Shown: positions 51,121 through 59,624, counted from the first letter of the stretch. The stretch is DNA of 64,000 bases from Algisphaera agarilytica (GCF_014207595.1 NZ_JACHGY010000001.1:558001-622000); one strand, 5' to 3'. Made by a program: numbers and translations. The notes: generated from the sequence alone by a model not told the origin.

Positions 51121-51153
51121 GTGGGACGCTGCGCGTCTCCCGCTAAACCAACG
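51121..51153 (-). repeat. Dispersed palindromic element GTTTAGCG (copy C, inverted)
   Basis: Read on the minus strand it begins GTTTAGCGGGAGACGCGCAG and continues with CGTCCC, close to copy A. With copy B it forms an inverted pair between two convergent genes. Confidence 0.75.
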
Positions 51154-51161
51154 TATGCCAA

Positions 51162-52214
51162 TCAACCCGCGGTCGATTGCGCCAACTTCTTCAACGCCTC
51201 AAAGAACCCGCGCTTCCGCTCGGACGACAGCGACCAATCCGTCGGCACCGACTGGTAGCCCTCTTCATCGCCCTCATCTTTCATGCGGTAATCGAAATAC
51301 CCCCAGCTCGCCCCGGCTTCGACCGCGGCGGCGAGGTTGTTTTCTTCCTGGTCGAAATCGAAGTGGTCATCTTCGTTGTACACGATCGGCTGACCGCGAT
51401 AGCCCGGCACCTGACGCGACGCTTCGACTTGTTCGATGATCTTGCTCGGCGACTCAACCCCGTTGCCGTGCAGCAACACAAAATCTACGACGCCCGCGAT
51501 CTCCTCGGCCAACACCTGACCGCCGCACTGGCTGGTGCTCACCAGCAGTCGGCCCTCGGGCGTGTCGAGCTTGCCCTCCGAGCGTTCATGGATGCGCTGG
51601 ATCAACTCGTCGCCGCGCTGGACCTGAATGATGGGGTGCTGGTAGTGCGTCGGAGCGTACACGCGGTCGAGGTCCACCTCGTTGCCGACTTCGATGATGA
51701 CGTTGCGGTCGCCGCGCTCGATGAGCCAATCGGTGGTTTGGTCACAAGCACGGATGATCGCGGCTTCGTCGTTGAGGCGTTCATCCTGGCCGAAGTAGAA
51801 CAAGCCGAGGATCACGACCATGCCGAGCTCGTCCGCCGCGTCGATGATCTGGCCCATGCGTGCGGCGAAGTCGGGGCGGAGTGTGCCGTCCGCGTCGAAG
51901 CCCGAGTTGTGCCAGGGCTGTTCTTTGCTGTAGCCCTCGGGGCTGCCGCCTTGGAAGTTGGTGGTGAAGGCGAGCAGGCCGTGGGCGTGGTAGGTCGGGA
52001 GCTGGGCGATGAACTCGTCGGTGTTGCGCTGCGCGTCCCACGGCCGACCGGGCCGATCCCATCGGCTGCGGGTCTCGGGGTTGAGGTCGTCAAACGTCGC
52101 CTGCACCATCCGGCTGTTCATCAGCCGGCCCTCGATCGCGGTGCCGGGGTAGGTCACCTCGCCATTGATAAAAAAACGATCGCCCTCGATCGACACCACG
52201 GTTTGGCCGGCCAT
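51162..52214 (-). CDS. Clan GH-A-like TIM-barrel hydrolase
   Basis: From the ATG at 52214 (GGAG 6 bases upstream) the product has 350 residues. It begins with a typical carbohydrate-active N-terminus, VVSIEGDRFFINGEVTYPGT, and shows a TIM-barrel pattern with the catalytic signatures of clan GH-A: NVIIEVGNEVDLD (acid/base Glu after Asn) and a later IVYNEDDH, where Glu could be the nucleophile. Blocks such as YHAHGLLAFTTNFQGGSPEG and ADELGMVVILGLFYFGQDER fit. No signal peptide is visible. It could be a cytoplasmic glycosidase for oligosaccharides, but the family is not named and the substrate is unknown. Confidence 0.7.
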   Translation of the reverse strand: MAGQTVVSIEGDRFFINGEVTYPGTAIEGRLMNSRMVQATFDDLNPETRSRWDRPGRPWDAQRNTDEFIAQLPTYHAHGLLAFTTNFQGGSPEGYSKEQPWHNSGFDADGTLRPDFAARMGQIIDAADELGMVVILGLFYFGQDERLNDEAAIIRACDQTTDWLIERGDRNVIIEVGNEVDLDRVYAPTHYQHPIIQVQRGDELIQRIHERSEGKLDTPEGRLLVSTSQCGGQVLAEEIAGVVDFVLLHGNGVESPSKIIEQVEASRQVPGYRGQPIVYNEDDHFDFDQEENNLAAAVEAGASWGYFDYRMKDEGDEEGYQSVPTDWSLSSERKRGFFEALKKLAQSTAG

Positions 52215-52345
52215 ACACAACTCCAGTCGGGAAACGCCGCGGATCGAACGCCGGGCGAGAACAGATTAAACACGCCCGCCGACATCGCGGGCGCTGGGGT
52301 GACAGTGTAATGCTGGTGTTTAGGTTTTGGCGAGTCTTGCCTTAG

Positions 52346-52468
52346 CTCCCTCTCCTTCTGGGAGAGGGCCGGGGTGAGGGCGGCAGGAAGTTCTTATGCG
52401 TGGGGCTGGGTACAGGTTGGTCGTGAGTGCCCTCACCCTAACCCTCTCCCGGAGGGAGAGGGGGCCAA
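52346..52468. repeat. Imperfect palindrome of CTCCC/GGGAG type (copy 1)
   Basis: The left arm CTCCCTCTCCTTCTGGGAGA (extending to GGGTGAGGGC) pairs with a right arm GCCCTCACCCTAACCCTCTC (extending to GGAGGGAGAGGG). The arms are separated by about 47 bases. It lies between the divergent hydrolase and dinB. Confidence 0.8.
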
Positions 52469-52475
52469 GACCGCG

Positions 52476-52481
52476 TAAAAT
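52476..52481 (+). promoter_or_regulatory. -10-like box directly upstream of dinB
   Basis: TAAAAT ends 6 bases before the dinB ATG at 52488. No Shine-Dalgarno is present and no LexA-type operator was recognised. Confidence 0.4.
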
Positions 52482-52487
52482 CACGCT

Positions 52488-53690
52488 ATGGCCGACGCTG
52501 TCGATAATCTGTCAACCCCGCCCCCCACTCGCACGATCTTCCACGTCGACATGGACGCGTTCTTCGCGGCGATCGCGATGCTGGACGACCCGTCGCTCAA
52601 GGGCAAGGCCGTGCTCACCGGCGGGACCGGGCCACGCGGCGTCGTGACCACCGCGTCTTACGAAGCCCGCAAGTACGGCTGCCACTCGGCGATGCCCATG
52701 TCCCGCGCCCTGCGGCTCTGCCCCCACGCCATCTGCGTGAAAGTCCCCGGCGAGCGCATCCGCGAATGCTCGCAAGCCATGTTCAAGGTGCTCGACGACT
52801 TCTCGCCACTCGTGCAGCCGTTGTCGGTGGATGAAGCCTTCCTCGACATGACCGGCACCGATCGACTCATGGGGCCGCCGAAGCAAGTCGCACAGAATCT
52901 CAAGGACCAGATCTTCCATGCCACCGGCGGACTCATCGCGTCCGTCGGCGTCGCGCCCAACAAGTTCCTCGCCAAACTCGCCAGCGACCTCGAGAAACCC
53001 GACGGCCTCACCGTCATCCCGCCCACGCCCGAAGGCATCCGGGCCGTCCTCGACCCACTGCCCATCGGCAAGATCTGGGGCATCGGACCGGCCACACAGC
53101 GCAAACTCGAGCAGCGCGGCATCAAGCGCGTCGCCGACCTCCGCCGACTCACCGAAGACCAGCTCAAACAATCCTTCGGCGACCACGCCAAACGCTACTA
53201 CCGCCTCTCCCGCGGCCTCGACGACCGCCCCGTCACCCCCGACCGCGTCGCCAAGTCCATCGGCCACGAACAGACGTTCCGCGAAAACCTCGCCGACCCC
53301 GAGGCGGTGCTCAACATCATGCTCGACCAGTCCGAGCAGGTCGGCTACCGCCTCCGCAAGCACGGCTTCCGCACCCGCGGCGTCACCGTCAAGATCCGCT
53401 TCGGCGACTTCCAGACCATCACCCGCTCGACGACCTTCGATAGTCCAACCGATCTCACCGAAACCATCTACGAACAGGCCAAAGCGTTATTCAACGCGTG
53501 GGCCGAGTCGGGTTTTCGCAGCGTGCGCCTCGTCGGCGTAAGCGCTTCGCCACTAACCTCCGACGACGAGCAATCCGAGCTCTTCCCCGATCCCCACAAG
53601 CAAAAGCAAAAGAAGCTCGACAATGCCCTCGACCAGATCACCGCCAAGTTCGGCAAACGCACCGTCCACCGCGGCGGCGGGCGTGACTAA
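52488..53690 (+). CDS. dinB: DNA polymerase IV
   Basis: Pol IV (400 residues; family about 350-410) performs error-prone translesion synthesis. The Y-family catalytic residues are intact: FHVDMDAFFAAIAMLDDP (residues 18-35, Asp pair) and LSVDEAFLDMTG (Asp-Glu near residue 117). Other motifs are TTASYEARKYGCHSAMPMSR, GVAPNKFLAKLASDLEKP, and a helix-hairpin-helix IWGIGPATQRKLEQRGIK. The C-terminal little-finger domain follows, with a short basic tail that lacks an obvious beta-clamp motif in its last residues; LFPDP near 365-370 is the best candidate. No SOS box is visible upstream. It is transcribed alone. Confidence 0.96.
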   Translation: MADAVDNLSTPPPTRTIFHVDMDAFFAAIAMLDDPSLKGKAVLTGGTGPRGVVTTASYEARKYGCHSAMPMSRALRLCPHAICVKVPGERIRECSQAMFKVLDDFSPLVQPLSVDEAFLDMTGTDRLMGPPKQVAQNLKDQIFHATGGLIASVGVAPNKFLAKLASDLEKPDGLTVIPPTPEGIRAVLDPLPIGKIWGIGPATQRKLEQRGIKRVADLRRLTEDQLKQSFGDHAKRYYRLSRGLDDRPVTPDRVAKSIGHEQTFRENLADPEAVLNIMLDQSEQVGYRLRKHGFRTRGVTVKIRFGDFQTITRSTTFDSPTDLTETIYEQAKALFNAWAESGFRSVRLVGVSASPLTSDDEQSELFPDPHKQKQKKLDNALDQITAKFGKRTVHRGGGRD

Positions 53691-53696
53691 CACGGA

Positions 53697-54344
53697 TCAC
53701 TGCTCGGCTTCGATGAGGTAAGCGTCGTCCGGGCCCTCGGCGACAAACAAATCGTCATCCAGGTTGAAGGGCAACTCTTCGCTGTAGTTAGTGTTCACAC
53801 GAGACGATTCCACCTGCTCGACCGACCTCGCCGCAGACTCGGCGGTGAGGTAAGGGCTGTGCCACAACACCCAGCCGGACCACGCCTCGGGTTTGCCGAG
53901 CGCTGCAGGCGACTCGGCGAGGATCGGAGCATCCGGTACCGCTTCGGTGGTCCACGCGTCACGGCGTGCGCCGGGCGAGGCGATGTCGAGCAGGGCATAG
54001 GAGTAGGCTGCGTCGGGCCGAACGTCGGCGGGGCTGACGAGTACATCGGGCGTAAGGTAATTGCCTTCGACCAACAGTTGGTATCTCTCTGCGGGGTCGT
54101 TGGTGAGCAGGCCGCCATCAGCCTCGAGGCCGATCATGAAATTCTGGTTGCTCATCCCGTGGAACAACATCATTTGGTGAATGGTGCGCATTCGATAGGG
54201 GATAAGAGTGTCGTTGCGGGCGGTTCTTGACGGGGTTGGGCCAAACGCGACCCACGCCAACCCCGCGATAAGCAGCACACAACCCGCCCCCACCAAGACA
54301 TCCGGCCAACGCAGCCCCGACGTGTTTCCCGATCCGCTCGACAT
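53697..54344 (-). CDS. Degenerate pseudopilin-like protein
   Basis: From the ATG at 54344 the product has 215 residues: a short N-terminus, one hydrophobic helix (DVLVGAGCVLLIAGLAWVAF, residues about 15-34), then RMRTIHQMMLFHGMSNQNFM, LEADGGLLTND and DVRPDAAYSYALLDIASPGA. The spacing of a membrane helix followed by a conserved helix and later 'SYALLD' strands resembles planctomycete prepilin-like proteins. The methylation site (GF-x3-E) and the usual H-X9-DG end are missing, so processing by prepilin peptidase is unlikely. It may be a degraded pseudopilin or a membrane-anchored relative. It sits 44 bases after the next gene upstream and may be cotranscribed. Confidence 0.55.
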   Translation of the reverse strand: MSSGSGNTSGLRWPDVLVGAGCVLLIAGLAWVAFGPTPSRTARNDTLIPYRMRTIHQMMLFHGMSNQNFMIGLEADGGLLTNDPAERYQLLVEGNYLTPDVLVSPADVRPDAAYSYALLDIASPGARRDAWTTEAVPDAPILAESPAALGKPEAWSGWVLWHSPYLTAESAARSVEQVESSRVNTNYSEELPFNLDDDLFVAEGPDDAYLIEAEQ

Positions 54345-54388
54345 GCCACATAGCCTAACCCACATCACGCCCCGCGACACTCGGGGCA

Positions 54389-55159
54389 TCACTGATCCAC
54401 GGTTGTGGCCTCGCCAACCATTGCGGCTTGCGCGGGAACCATGTCGCCCGACTCATCCAATTGATTGTGGAGGAAGCCGGTGCGCGTCAGCACGACGGGA
54501 ACCGCATCGAGGTCGCCCTCGTAGCGGAGCACACGGTCGGGGTTTTCATCCCAGAGCTGCATCGCCAGGGTGTTGGGCAGGAGGTTGGTGTGGAGCTCGG
54601 TCGAGATGTGGGGCGGGCCGTAGGTGCGGAGGAACTCGCACATGCCGAACACGCAGAGGCCGGGGGTGCGGATGGTCTGGAAGACCTCGGCTTTGCGTCC
54701 GTTGATGGCCCCATCCAGCAGCGCGTCGCGCATGGCCCGGGCGTGGGGCGCTTCGAGGTCCCATTCGAAGACGTACAGGAACGGCTCCTTGAGCCACCGC
54801 TTGCGGTAGACCCACCACGTGGGCAGGTCGGGCGGGGCGTCGAGGATGACATCGTTCTTCCGGCCGTAGGACGGCTTGGTCAGCCCATACGCCCCGCCGG
54901 GGTCCCAGAACACGGGCGGCTTGCCGGGGGTGGTGACGCGCAGCGCGGTGTGCGTGGAGTGGGTGCGGCTGTAGTGGATGAACACCTGCAGGCGTGGTGT
55001 GCGGTCGCGAACGGCTTGAGCTTCGGACTGCCAAGCCTCGGGGGCGACATCCGCGGTCTCGTCTGCCGTCCAGCCTGCGGGCGCGACCGCGCCGCTCCGG
55101 CACCCCGAGGTGAGCAGCAGTGCAAACACAAAACAGATTGAGCCAAGCGTTCGAATCAA
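54389..55159 (-). CDS. Secreted lipoprotein, possible permuted papain-fold
   Basis: A TTG at 55159 gives 256 residues with a textbook lipoprotein signal (LIRTLGSICFVFALLLTSGC). The longer frame to 55267 has no similarity. The mature part contains LQVFIHYSRTHSTHTALRVT, then FWDPGGAYGLTKPS, and later GLCVFGMCEFLRTYGPPHIS. An N-terminal His strand (HTALRV), a WDPGG turn and a later Cys (FGMCEFL) follow the order seen in permuted NlpC/P60 or DUF4105-like cysteine hydrolases. This is inference only. A role in cell-wall or lipid hydrolysis is possible. It shares direction with the pseudopilin downstream. Confidence 0.5.
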   Translation of the reverse strand: MIRTLGSICFVFALLLTSGCRSGAVAPAGWTADETADVAPEAWQSEAQAVRDRTPRLQVFIHYSRTHSTHTALRVTTPGKPPVFWDPGGAYGLTKPSYGRKNDVILDAPPDLPTWWVYRKRWLKEPFLYVFEWDLEAPHARAMRDALLDGAINGRKAEVFQTIRTPGLCVFGMCEFLRTYGPPHISTELHTNLLPNTLAMQLWDENPDRVLRYEGDLDAVPVVLTRTGFLHNQLDESGDMVPAQAAMVGEATTVDQ

Positions 55160-55340
55160 CGGGTCGCGTTTCCAAGACCAAAACCAGACCGGGACGTGGT
55201 GCCGGGCACAACACTGAACCCCGCGGAGTATCGCATCGCCCCCGCCGCTACGCCTTGTGCCTACCACGTCTTATCGGCTGGATACAGCATACGTCCAGCG
55301 AAACCGCTCACCACACGCTTACGCAATACCCACACAACCC

Positions 55341-56450
55341 TTACGGTTTAACCACGTATTCCGCCAACACCGCGTCGATCTGCTCACGCACTCGTTCCCC
55401 CGCGGTGCCCGCCGTCGATAGGTCAGTCGGCCTCCCCCCGGCCGCCCCACTCAGCTCGGTCGCCAAGGCGAAGACCCGCCGCCAGCGCGGCTCGCCGTCC
55501 ACCTCGTCCCGCAGCAGCACCGGCTGGCCGTCTGCGAACAGGTCGTCCCACGCCCGCCGCCCCTCGGCCCAGAACCCTTCGACCTGCTGCCAGTACCCGG
55601 CCGCCTCGACAAACCCCGCCGCACGCTCCGGCTGGTCGTCGATCCGGCGGTAGCGCACCACCCCCGACTCCCGCGCCAGCCCCGGGGTGTTGTCGTTGAT
55701 CCAACGCTTGGTCAGCGTCTGCTGCTGCATCCAGCCGTCGGGCAGCACCTGCAAACGATCCCGCACCAACACCGCTTGGTAGGTCCCCCGCCGAAGCCCC
55801 TCGCGACGCGGCGGCGGCGCAAGCACCGCGGTACTCGCCGACCACTGCGCCCCGGCCGCGCCGTGGGTCCATCGCCCCCACGCCCCGTAGCTCGGCGAGC
55901 CGTCGGCTTCGCTCACGGTACGGCTCCACCTGCCGATCTGCCCAGGGCTCAGTAATTCTCTTGATTCCCAGACGCTTTGATCCACGTAACGCAACACCGA
56001 CGACGGCGCATAGTCCCAGGTCTGCTGCCAATGCTTAACCACCCGCGCGGGATCACCCATCACCAGCAGGTGCTGTAGTACCACACGTTCGCCGGTGTCC
56101 TGAGCCACCACCACCCACTCCACCGCCGACGCGGTGTACGGCGACGCCAATTCATAACCCGGCCGAAGCGCCGCGGTCTCCTCAAACCGGTAGTCCACCT
56201 GGTACCCCCCCGCCAACGACAAGATCGCCTGCCGGTCCCGCGCAAACCCCGCATCACGGTCGGGGATGTAGGGCTCGTAGGCGGGCAACACCTCTGCGGT
56301 GTCCGTCGTCTCACTCGGCTCAGCGGGCTCGGTCGCAACAGCCGGCGCTGCGGTCGTCGGCGGGGACGTCGCCGGACCGCTCGCGGCGCAGCCCACAAGC
56401 GCGGTCAGACACAGCAGCCCCGAAAACCTCAATTCTCTGAAAATACGCAA
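55341..56450 (-). CDS. Lipoprotein with DUF6607-like domain
   Basis: The TTG at 56450 gives 369 residues; the hydrophobic segment LRFSGLLCLTALVGCAASGP contains a lipobox (VGC). The mature part matches my memory of DUF6607: GGYQVDYRFEETAALRPGYE, ASAVEWVVVAQDTGERVVLQ, then HLLVMGDPARVVKHWQQTWD and SRELLSPGQIGRWSRTVSEA. The function of DUF6607 is unknown; members are secreted or lipid-anchored. A disordered Ala/Pro/Thr-rich linker (residues about 22-55) follows the lipidated Cys. GC content is high and codon use is as in the neighbours. It is separated from the lipoprotein downstream by about 180 bases and is probably an independent unit. Confidence 0.65.
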   Translation of the reverse strand: MRIFRELRFSGLLCLTALVGCAASGPATSPPTTAAPAVATEPAEPSETTDTAEVLPAYEPYIPDRDAGFARDRQAILSLAGGYQVDYRFEETAALRPGYELASPYTASAVEWVVVAQDTGERVVLQHLLVMGDPARVVKHWQQTWDYAPSSVLRYVDQSVWESRELLSPGQIGRWSRTVSEADGSPSYGAWGRWTHGAAGAQWSASTAVLAPPPRREGLRRGTYQAVLVRDRLQVLPDGWMQQQTLTKRWINDNTPGLARESGVVRYRRIDDQPERAAGFVEAAGYWQQVEGFWAEGRRAWDDLFADGQPVLLRDEVDGEPRWRRVFALATELSGAAGGRPTDLSTAGTAGERVREQIDAVLAEYVVKP

Positions 56451-56563
56451 AGCAAACTCTCAACGGTCAGCCCCGAGCAATGGATCAACCGATAGTCTAT
56501 CCCTGCGACCGCTGGATCGCTCGCCCCTGACCGATGGGATGCCCCGCAATATAACTCAAGCCC

Positions 56564-58918
56564 TCAGGCCGCGACATCGAACGATGGATTATCCATCAGC
56601 ATCGCCTTCGCCGTGTCGGCCTCGACCGCGTGGCTGAACAGCCAGCCCTGGGCGTAGTCACACGCAAGCCCCTGCAACAACGAGACTTGTTCCGGGCGTT
56701 CGATGCCCTCGGCGATCACCTGCATGTCCAGGTTCTGAGCCAGCTCGGTGATCGTCGCGATGATCGCCCCGTACCGGCGGACCGCGTCGCCGGCGTTGGC
56801 GATGAAGGTCCGGTCGATCTTCAGGATGTCCAGCGGCAGCTCCTGCAACACGTTCAGCGACGAGTGCCCCGTGCCGAAGTCGTCCAGCGCGAGCTTGACG
56901 CCCAGCTTCTTGAGTTCGAGAAGCTTCTCGCCCATCTCAGCAACGTCGTTGACCACCATCGTTTCGGTGATCTCCAGGCTCAGCTTCTTCGGGTCCAGGC
57001 CGTGGGTTTCGATCTGTTCCTGCAGCAGCCCGATCAGGTCGCCGTCGTACAGCTGAGCCCGCGAGAGGTTGATGTTCAGGAACACATCCTCCCGGCCCGC
57101 GTCACGCCAACGCGCGATCTCGATACACGCCCGCTTCACCACCCATTCACCGACCGGGCCGATGAGGTTCAGCTCCTCCGCCAACGGGACGAACTCCGCG
57201 GGCGGAACCTCGCCACGGTCTTCATGGTTCCAGCGGATCAACGCCTCGAAGCCCGCGATCCGTCCGGAGCTCAGGTCCACGATCGGTTCATACACCAACG
57301 AGAAATCTTCGGTCGCCACCGCGTCGCGCAGGTCGCGCTCCAGCTTGGCCTGGGCGATCAGCGTGTCGTGCATCTGCTGGTCGAACATGACGTACCGCGC
57401 CTTGCCCGAATTCTTGGCTTCGTACATCGCGGTATCCGCGTCGCGCAGCAGGTCGTCGACGCTGATGTAATCCGGGCTGCTCATCGCGATGCCGATGCTC
57501 GCGGTCGAGACCACCTGGTGCGGCCCGAGTTGGTGGGGCTTGTTGAAAGTGTGGAGCAGACGCCGCGCCACCGCGATCGCGTCCTCTTCCCCGGCGATGC
57601 CGTCGAGCATGACGACAAACTCGTCGCCGCCCAGACGCGCGGGCAGTTGCTGCTGCCCCGCCACCGCGGCCGTATCCGCCTCGCGGATGTTCTCCCGCAG
57701 GCGCTGCGAGATGCTGTTGAGCAGCATGTCGCCGACGTCGTGGCCGAGCGTGTCGTTGACGATCTTGAAACGGTCGAAGTCCAGGAACAGCACTGCAAAC
57801 TTGCGACCGCGGGTGTTCTGCGCCCGGACCATCGCCTGCTCGAGGTGTTCCATGAGCAGCTTGCGGTTGGGCAGGCCCGTGAGTTCGTCGTGGTAGGCCA
57901 CGTGGCGGAGCCGGGCCTGGGCGTGGTGGCGTTCGGTGGTGTCGGTGAACGTCACCGCCAGCCCGTCGCCGAGCTGGACCAGCGCCATCTGCATCCACCG
58001 GCCGTTTTCCAGCCGGTACTCTTTCTGCAGCGGCAGGCCCGTGCGCACCGCGGTCACCATCTCTTGGAACATGCTGTGGTTGACCACGCAGGGCAACGCT
58101 TTGGAAAGCCGCTTGCCGACCAGCATCGGCTCGACCTTGCCCAGGATGTTTTCCGCGGCGCGGTTCACCAGCTGGATCTCAAAGTCAACGATCTCCCCTT
58201 GATCACGCACCGCCTTGAGCACCCCCACACCGCCCAGCGCGCTCTCCAGGATGCAATTGAGAAGATAATGCGATTGGTGGAGTTGCTTCATGTCCCGGAC
58301 GGGCCGGTCTTGGTCGGTTCGCCGTGAGCGGGGTGTCGACGGACGAGTGATGGCCGACGCCTTACTCGGCCGACGCCGCATCTCACTGAGCCCGGTCAGC
58401 ACCAACAAGCCGCCGATGATGAACGCGCCCCACTCGATGAACGGGGCATACGAATTCAGTGACTCGGCATGCTCGGGGAACCAGCGGAAAGCCCAGGCGT
58501 CGGGGTTCTGAAACGCCCGCCCCAGCGCCACCAAGCCCACACCGACAAACGCCGTGGCCACACCCATCCACCAATGCGATCCGCCTACTTCACCGGACGT
58601 CGACTGGCTACGCCCCGCCTTGATCTCACGGACCAACGCCTCGAGACGATCGCGGTCTTGTACGGGAAGCTCCTCGAAGGTCATGCCTAGGACGTATTCT
58701 CGCGAGGCGAGTTTCCGCCGCCACGCCACCCGGGCCTGCAGCATGAGCTGCCCCTCGGACGTGTCCAGCGTTACGGTCTGATGACCGTGGCGTTCACGCT
58801 TACTCAGGAGCCGCATCCCCCCCTGCGAGAGGTCCACGACCTGGCCGAGATTGCACGCCAACCCATCCGGCCGATATCGGCCGTGTCGGCGTTTCTCCGT
58901 CACCGCGATCTGAGACAT
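56564..58918 (-). CDS. PilZ-PAS-GGDEF-EAL cyclic-di-GMP protein
   Basis: From the ATG at 58918 the product has 784 residues. The N-terminal PilZ domain keeps the c-di-GMP-binding residues: KRRHGRYRPDG (RxxxR) and VVDLSQGGMRL (DxSxxG). Two membrane helices follow (WWMGVATAFVGVGLVALGRA near residue 115; GAFIIGGLLVLTG near residue 162), then a PAS-like region (LNCILESALGGVGVLKAV), a GGDEF domain with intact RLGGDEF and an RxxD-like site not obvious, and an EAL domain with EALIRW, DDFGTG and NINLSRAQL. Both synthesis and hydrolysis sites look intact, so it may be a dual or switchable enzyme that senses its own ligand by PilZ. No Shine-Dalgarno stronger than GGGA is seen. Confidence 0.92.
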   Translation of the reverse strand: MSQIAVTEKRRHGRYRPDGLACNLGQVVDLSQGGMRLLSKRERHGHQTVTLDTSEGQLMLQARVAWRRKLASREYVLGMTFEELPVQDRDRLEALVREIKAGRSQSTSGEVGGSHWWMGVATAFVGVGLVALGRAFQNPDAWAFRWFPEHAESLNSYAPFIEWGAFIIGGLLVLTGLSEMRRRPSKASAITRPSTPRSRRTDQDRPVRDMKQLHQSHYLLNCILESALGGVGVLKAVRDQGEIVDFEIQLVNRAAENILGKVEPMLVGKRLSKALPCVVNHSMFQEMVTAVRTGLPLQKEYRLENGRWMQMALVQLGDGLAVTFTDTTERHHAQARLRHVAYHDELTGLPNRKLLMEHLEQAMVRAQNTRGRKFAVLFLDFDRFKIVNDTLGHDVGDMLLNSISQRLRENIREADTAAVAGQQQLPARLGGDEFVVMLDGIAGEEDAIAVARRLLHTFNKPHQLGPHQVVSTASIGIAMSSPDYISVDDLLRDADTAMYEAKNSGKARYVMFDQQMHDTLIAQAKLERDLRDAVATEDFSLVYEPIVDLSSGRIAGFEALIRWNHEDRGEVPPAEFVPLAEELNLIGPVGEWVVKRACIEIARWRDAGREDVFLNINLSRAQLYDGDLIGLLQEQIETHGLDPKKLSLEITETMVVNDVAEMGEKLLELKKLGVKLALDDFGTGHSSLNVLQELPLDILKIDRTFIANAGDAVRRYGAIIATITELAQNLDMQVIAEGIERPEQVSLLQGLACDYAQGWLFSHAVEADTAKAMLMDNPSFDVAA

Positions 58919-59137
58919 AAACCAATTCCCATCCTGATGGCGCCCCACGAGCGCAATACCTCCTTTTTCATCGTCTCGACGTCACGCCGACTTTACGCCC
59001 GCTCTTCGCCGCCCAAGCGCAAAAGCCGCATCCTTATCGGTCGTTTTGGCCCTAAGGCAATTCCCCGAGAAGGCCGCGGTAACAGCGAAAAATCTCCCAA
59101 AGCCCGAGGGTGACCACCTCGCTTCTGTCTTACCCCC

Positions 59138-59172
59138 TCTCCCTCCGGGAGAGGGGGCCAAGGCAGCGTCAT
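59138..59172. repeat. CTCCC/GGGAG palindromic repeat (copy 2)
   Basis: The sequence CCCCTCTCCCTCCGGGAGAG is followed by GGGGCCAAGGC. It is nearly the same as the right arm of the element upstream of dinB (52429-52468). Confidence 0.75.
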
Positions 59173-59493
59173 TCGCATGCGCACGGTGGGGCGCGCCCGA
59201 ACGCAGAAAATCATCAACGCAGAAAAATTCTTACTCCTTGTCAGTTCTCACTTCCGTGAAACGAGCGACGATTCCGTGCGCACGCTGGCTGCGTCCCGCC
59301 CCCTAGTGTCGGACCACGGTGGCACTCCAGGCGTGAAGGTCGCACAGGCAAGGCACCAAGCACGCCCATACCCGTGGAACCGGGCTGACGTATACGTCGG
59401 GTGCGTGGCGACACTTGAGCTCACCACCTTGCCGGGATCGCTCAAGGTCGGAACCCGTCGTCGTTGGTCGAGGGTCCGTGTTCAAGGGGACTC

Positions 59494-59624
59494 GTTTCGA
59501 TCCACCACGAAGGACAAGAGACACGGAGACACGGAGAAGAACCAAGGCATTGATTATTGAAATCAAATTCTTCCTGCCTTCCTCCGTGCCTCCGTGTCTC
59601 CAAAGCTCCGTGGTGGATCGAAAC
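59494..59624. repeat. Large inverted repeat with CACGGAG units
   Basis: Perfect 16-base outer arms (GTTTCGATCCACCACG at 59494-59509 and CGTGGTGGATCGAAAC at 59609-59624) enclose inner arms that carry GACACGGAG-type repeats (GGAGACACGGAG, inverted as CTCCGTGTCTCC). The loop holds about 50 bases. Confidence 0.85.

Noticed and set aside
59046-59306. Short frames in the repeat-rich gap before ahcY
   Set aside because: They read through dispersed repeats and show no protein-like pattern.
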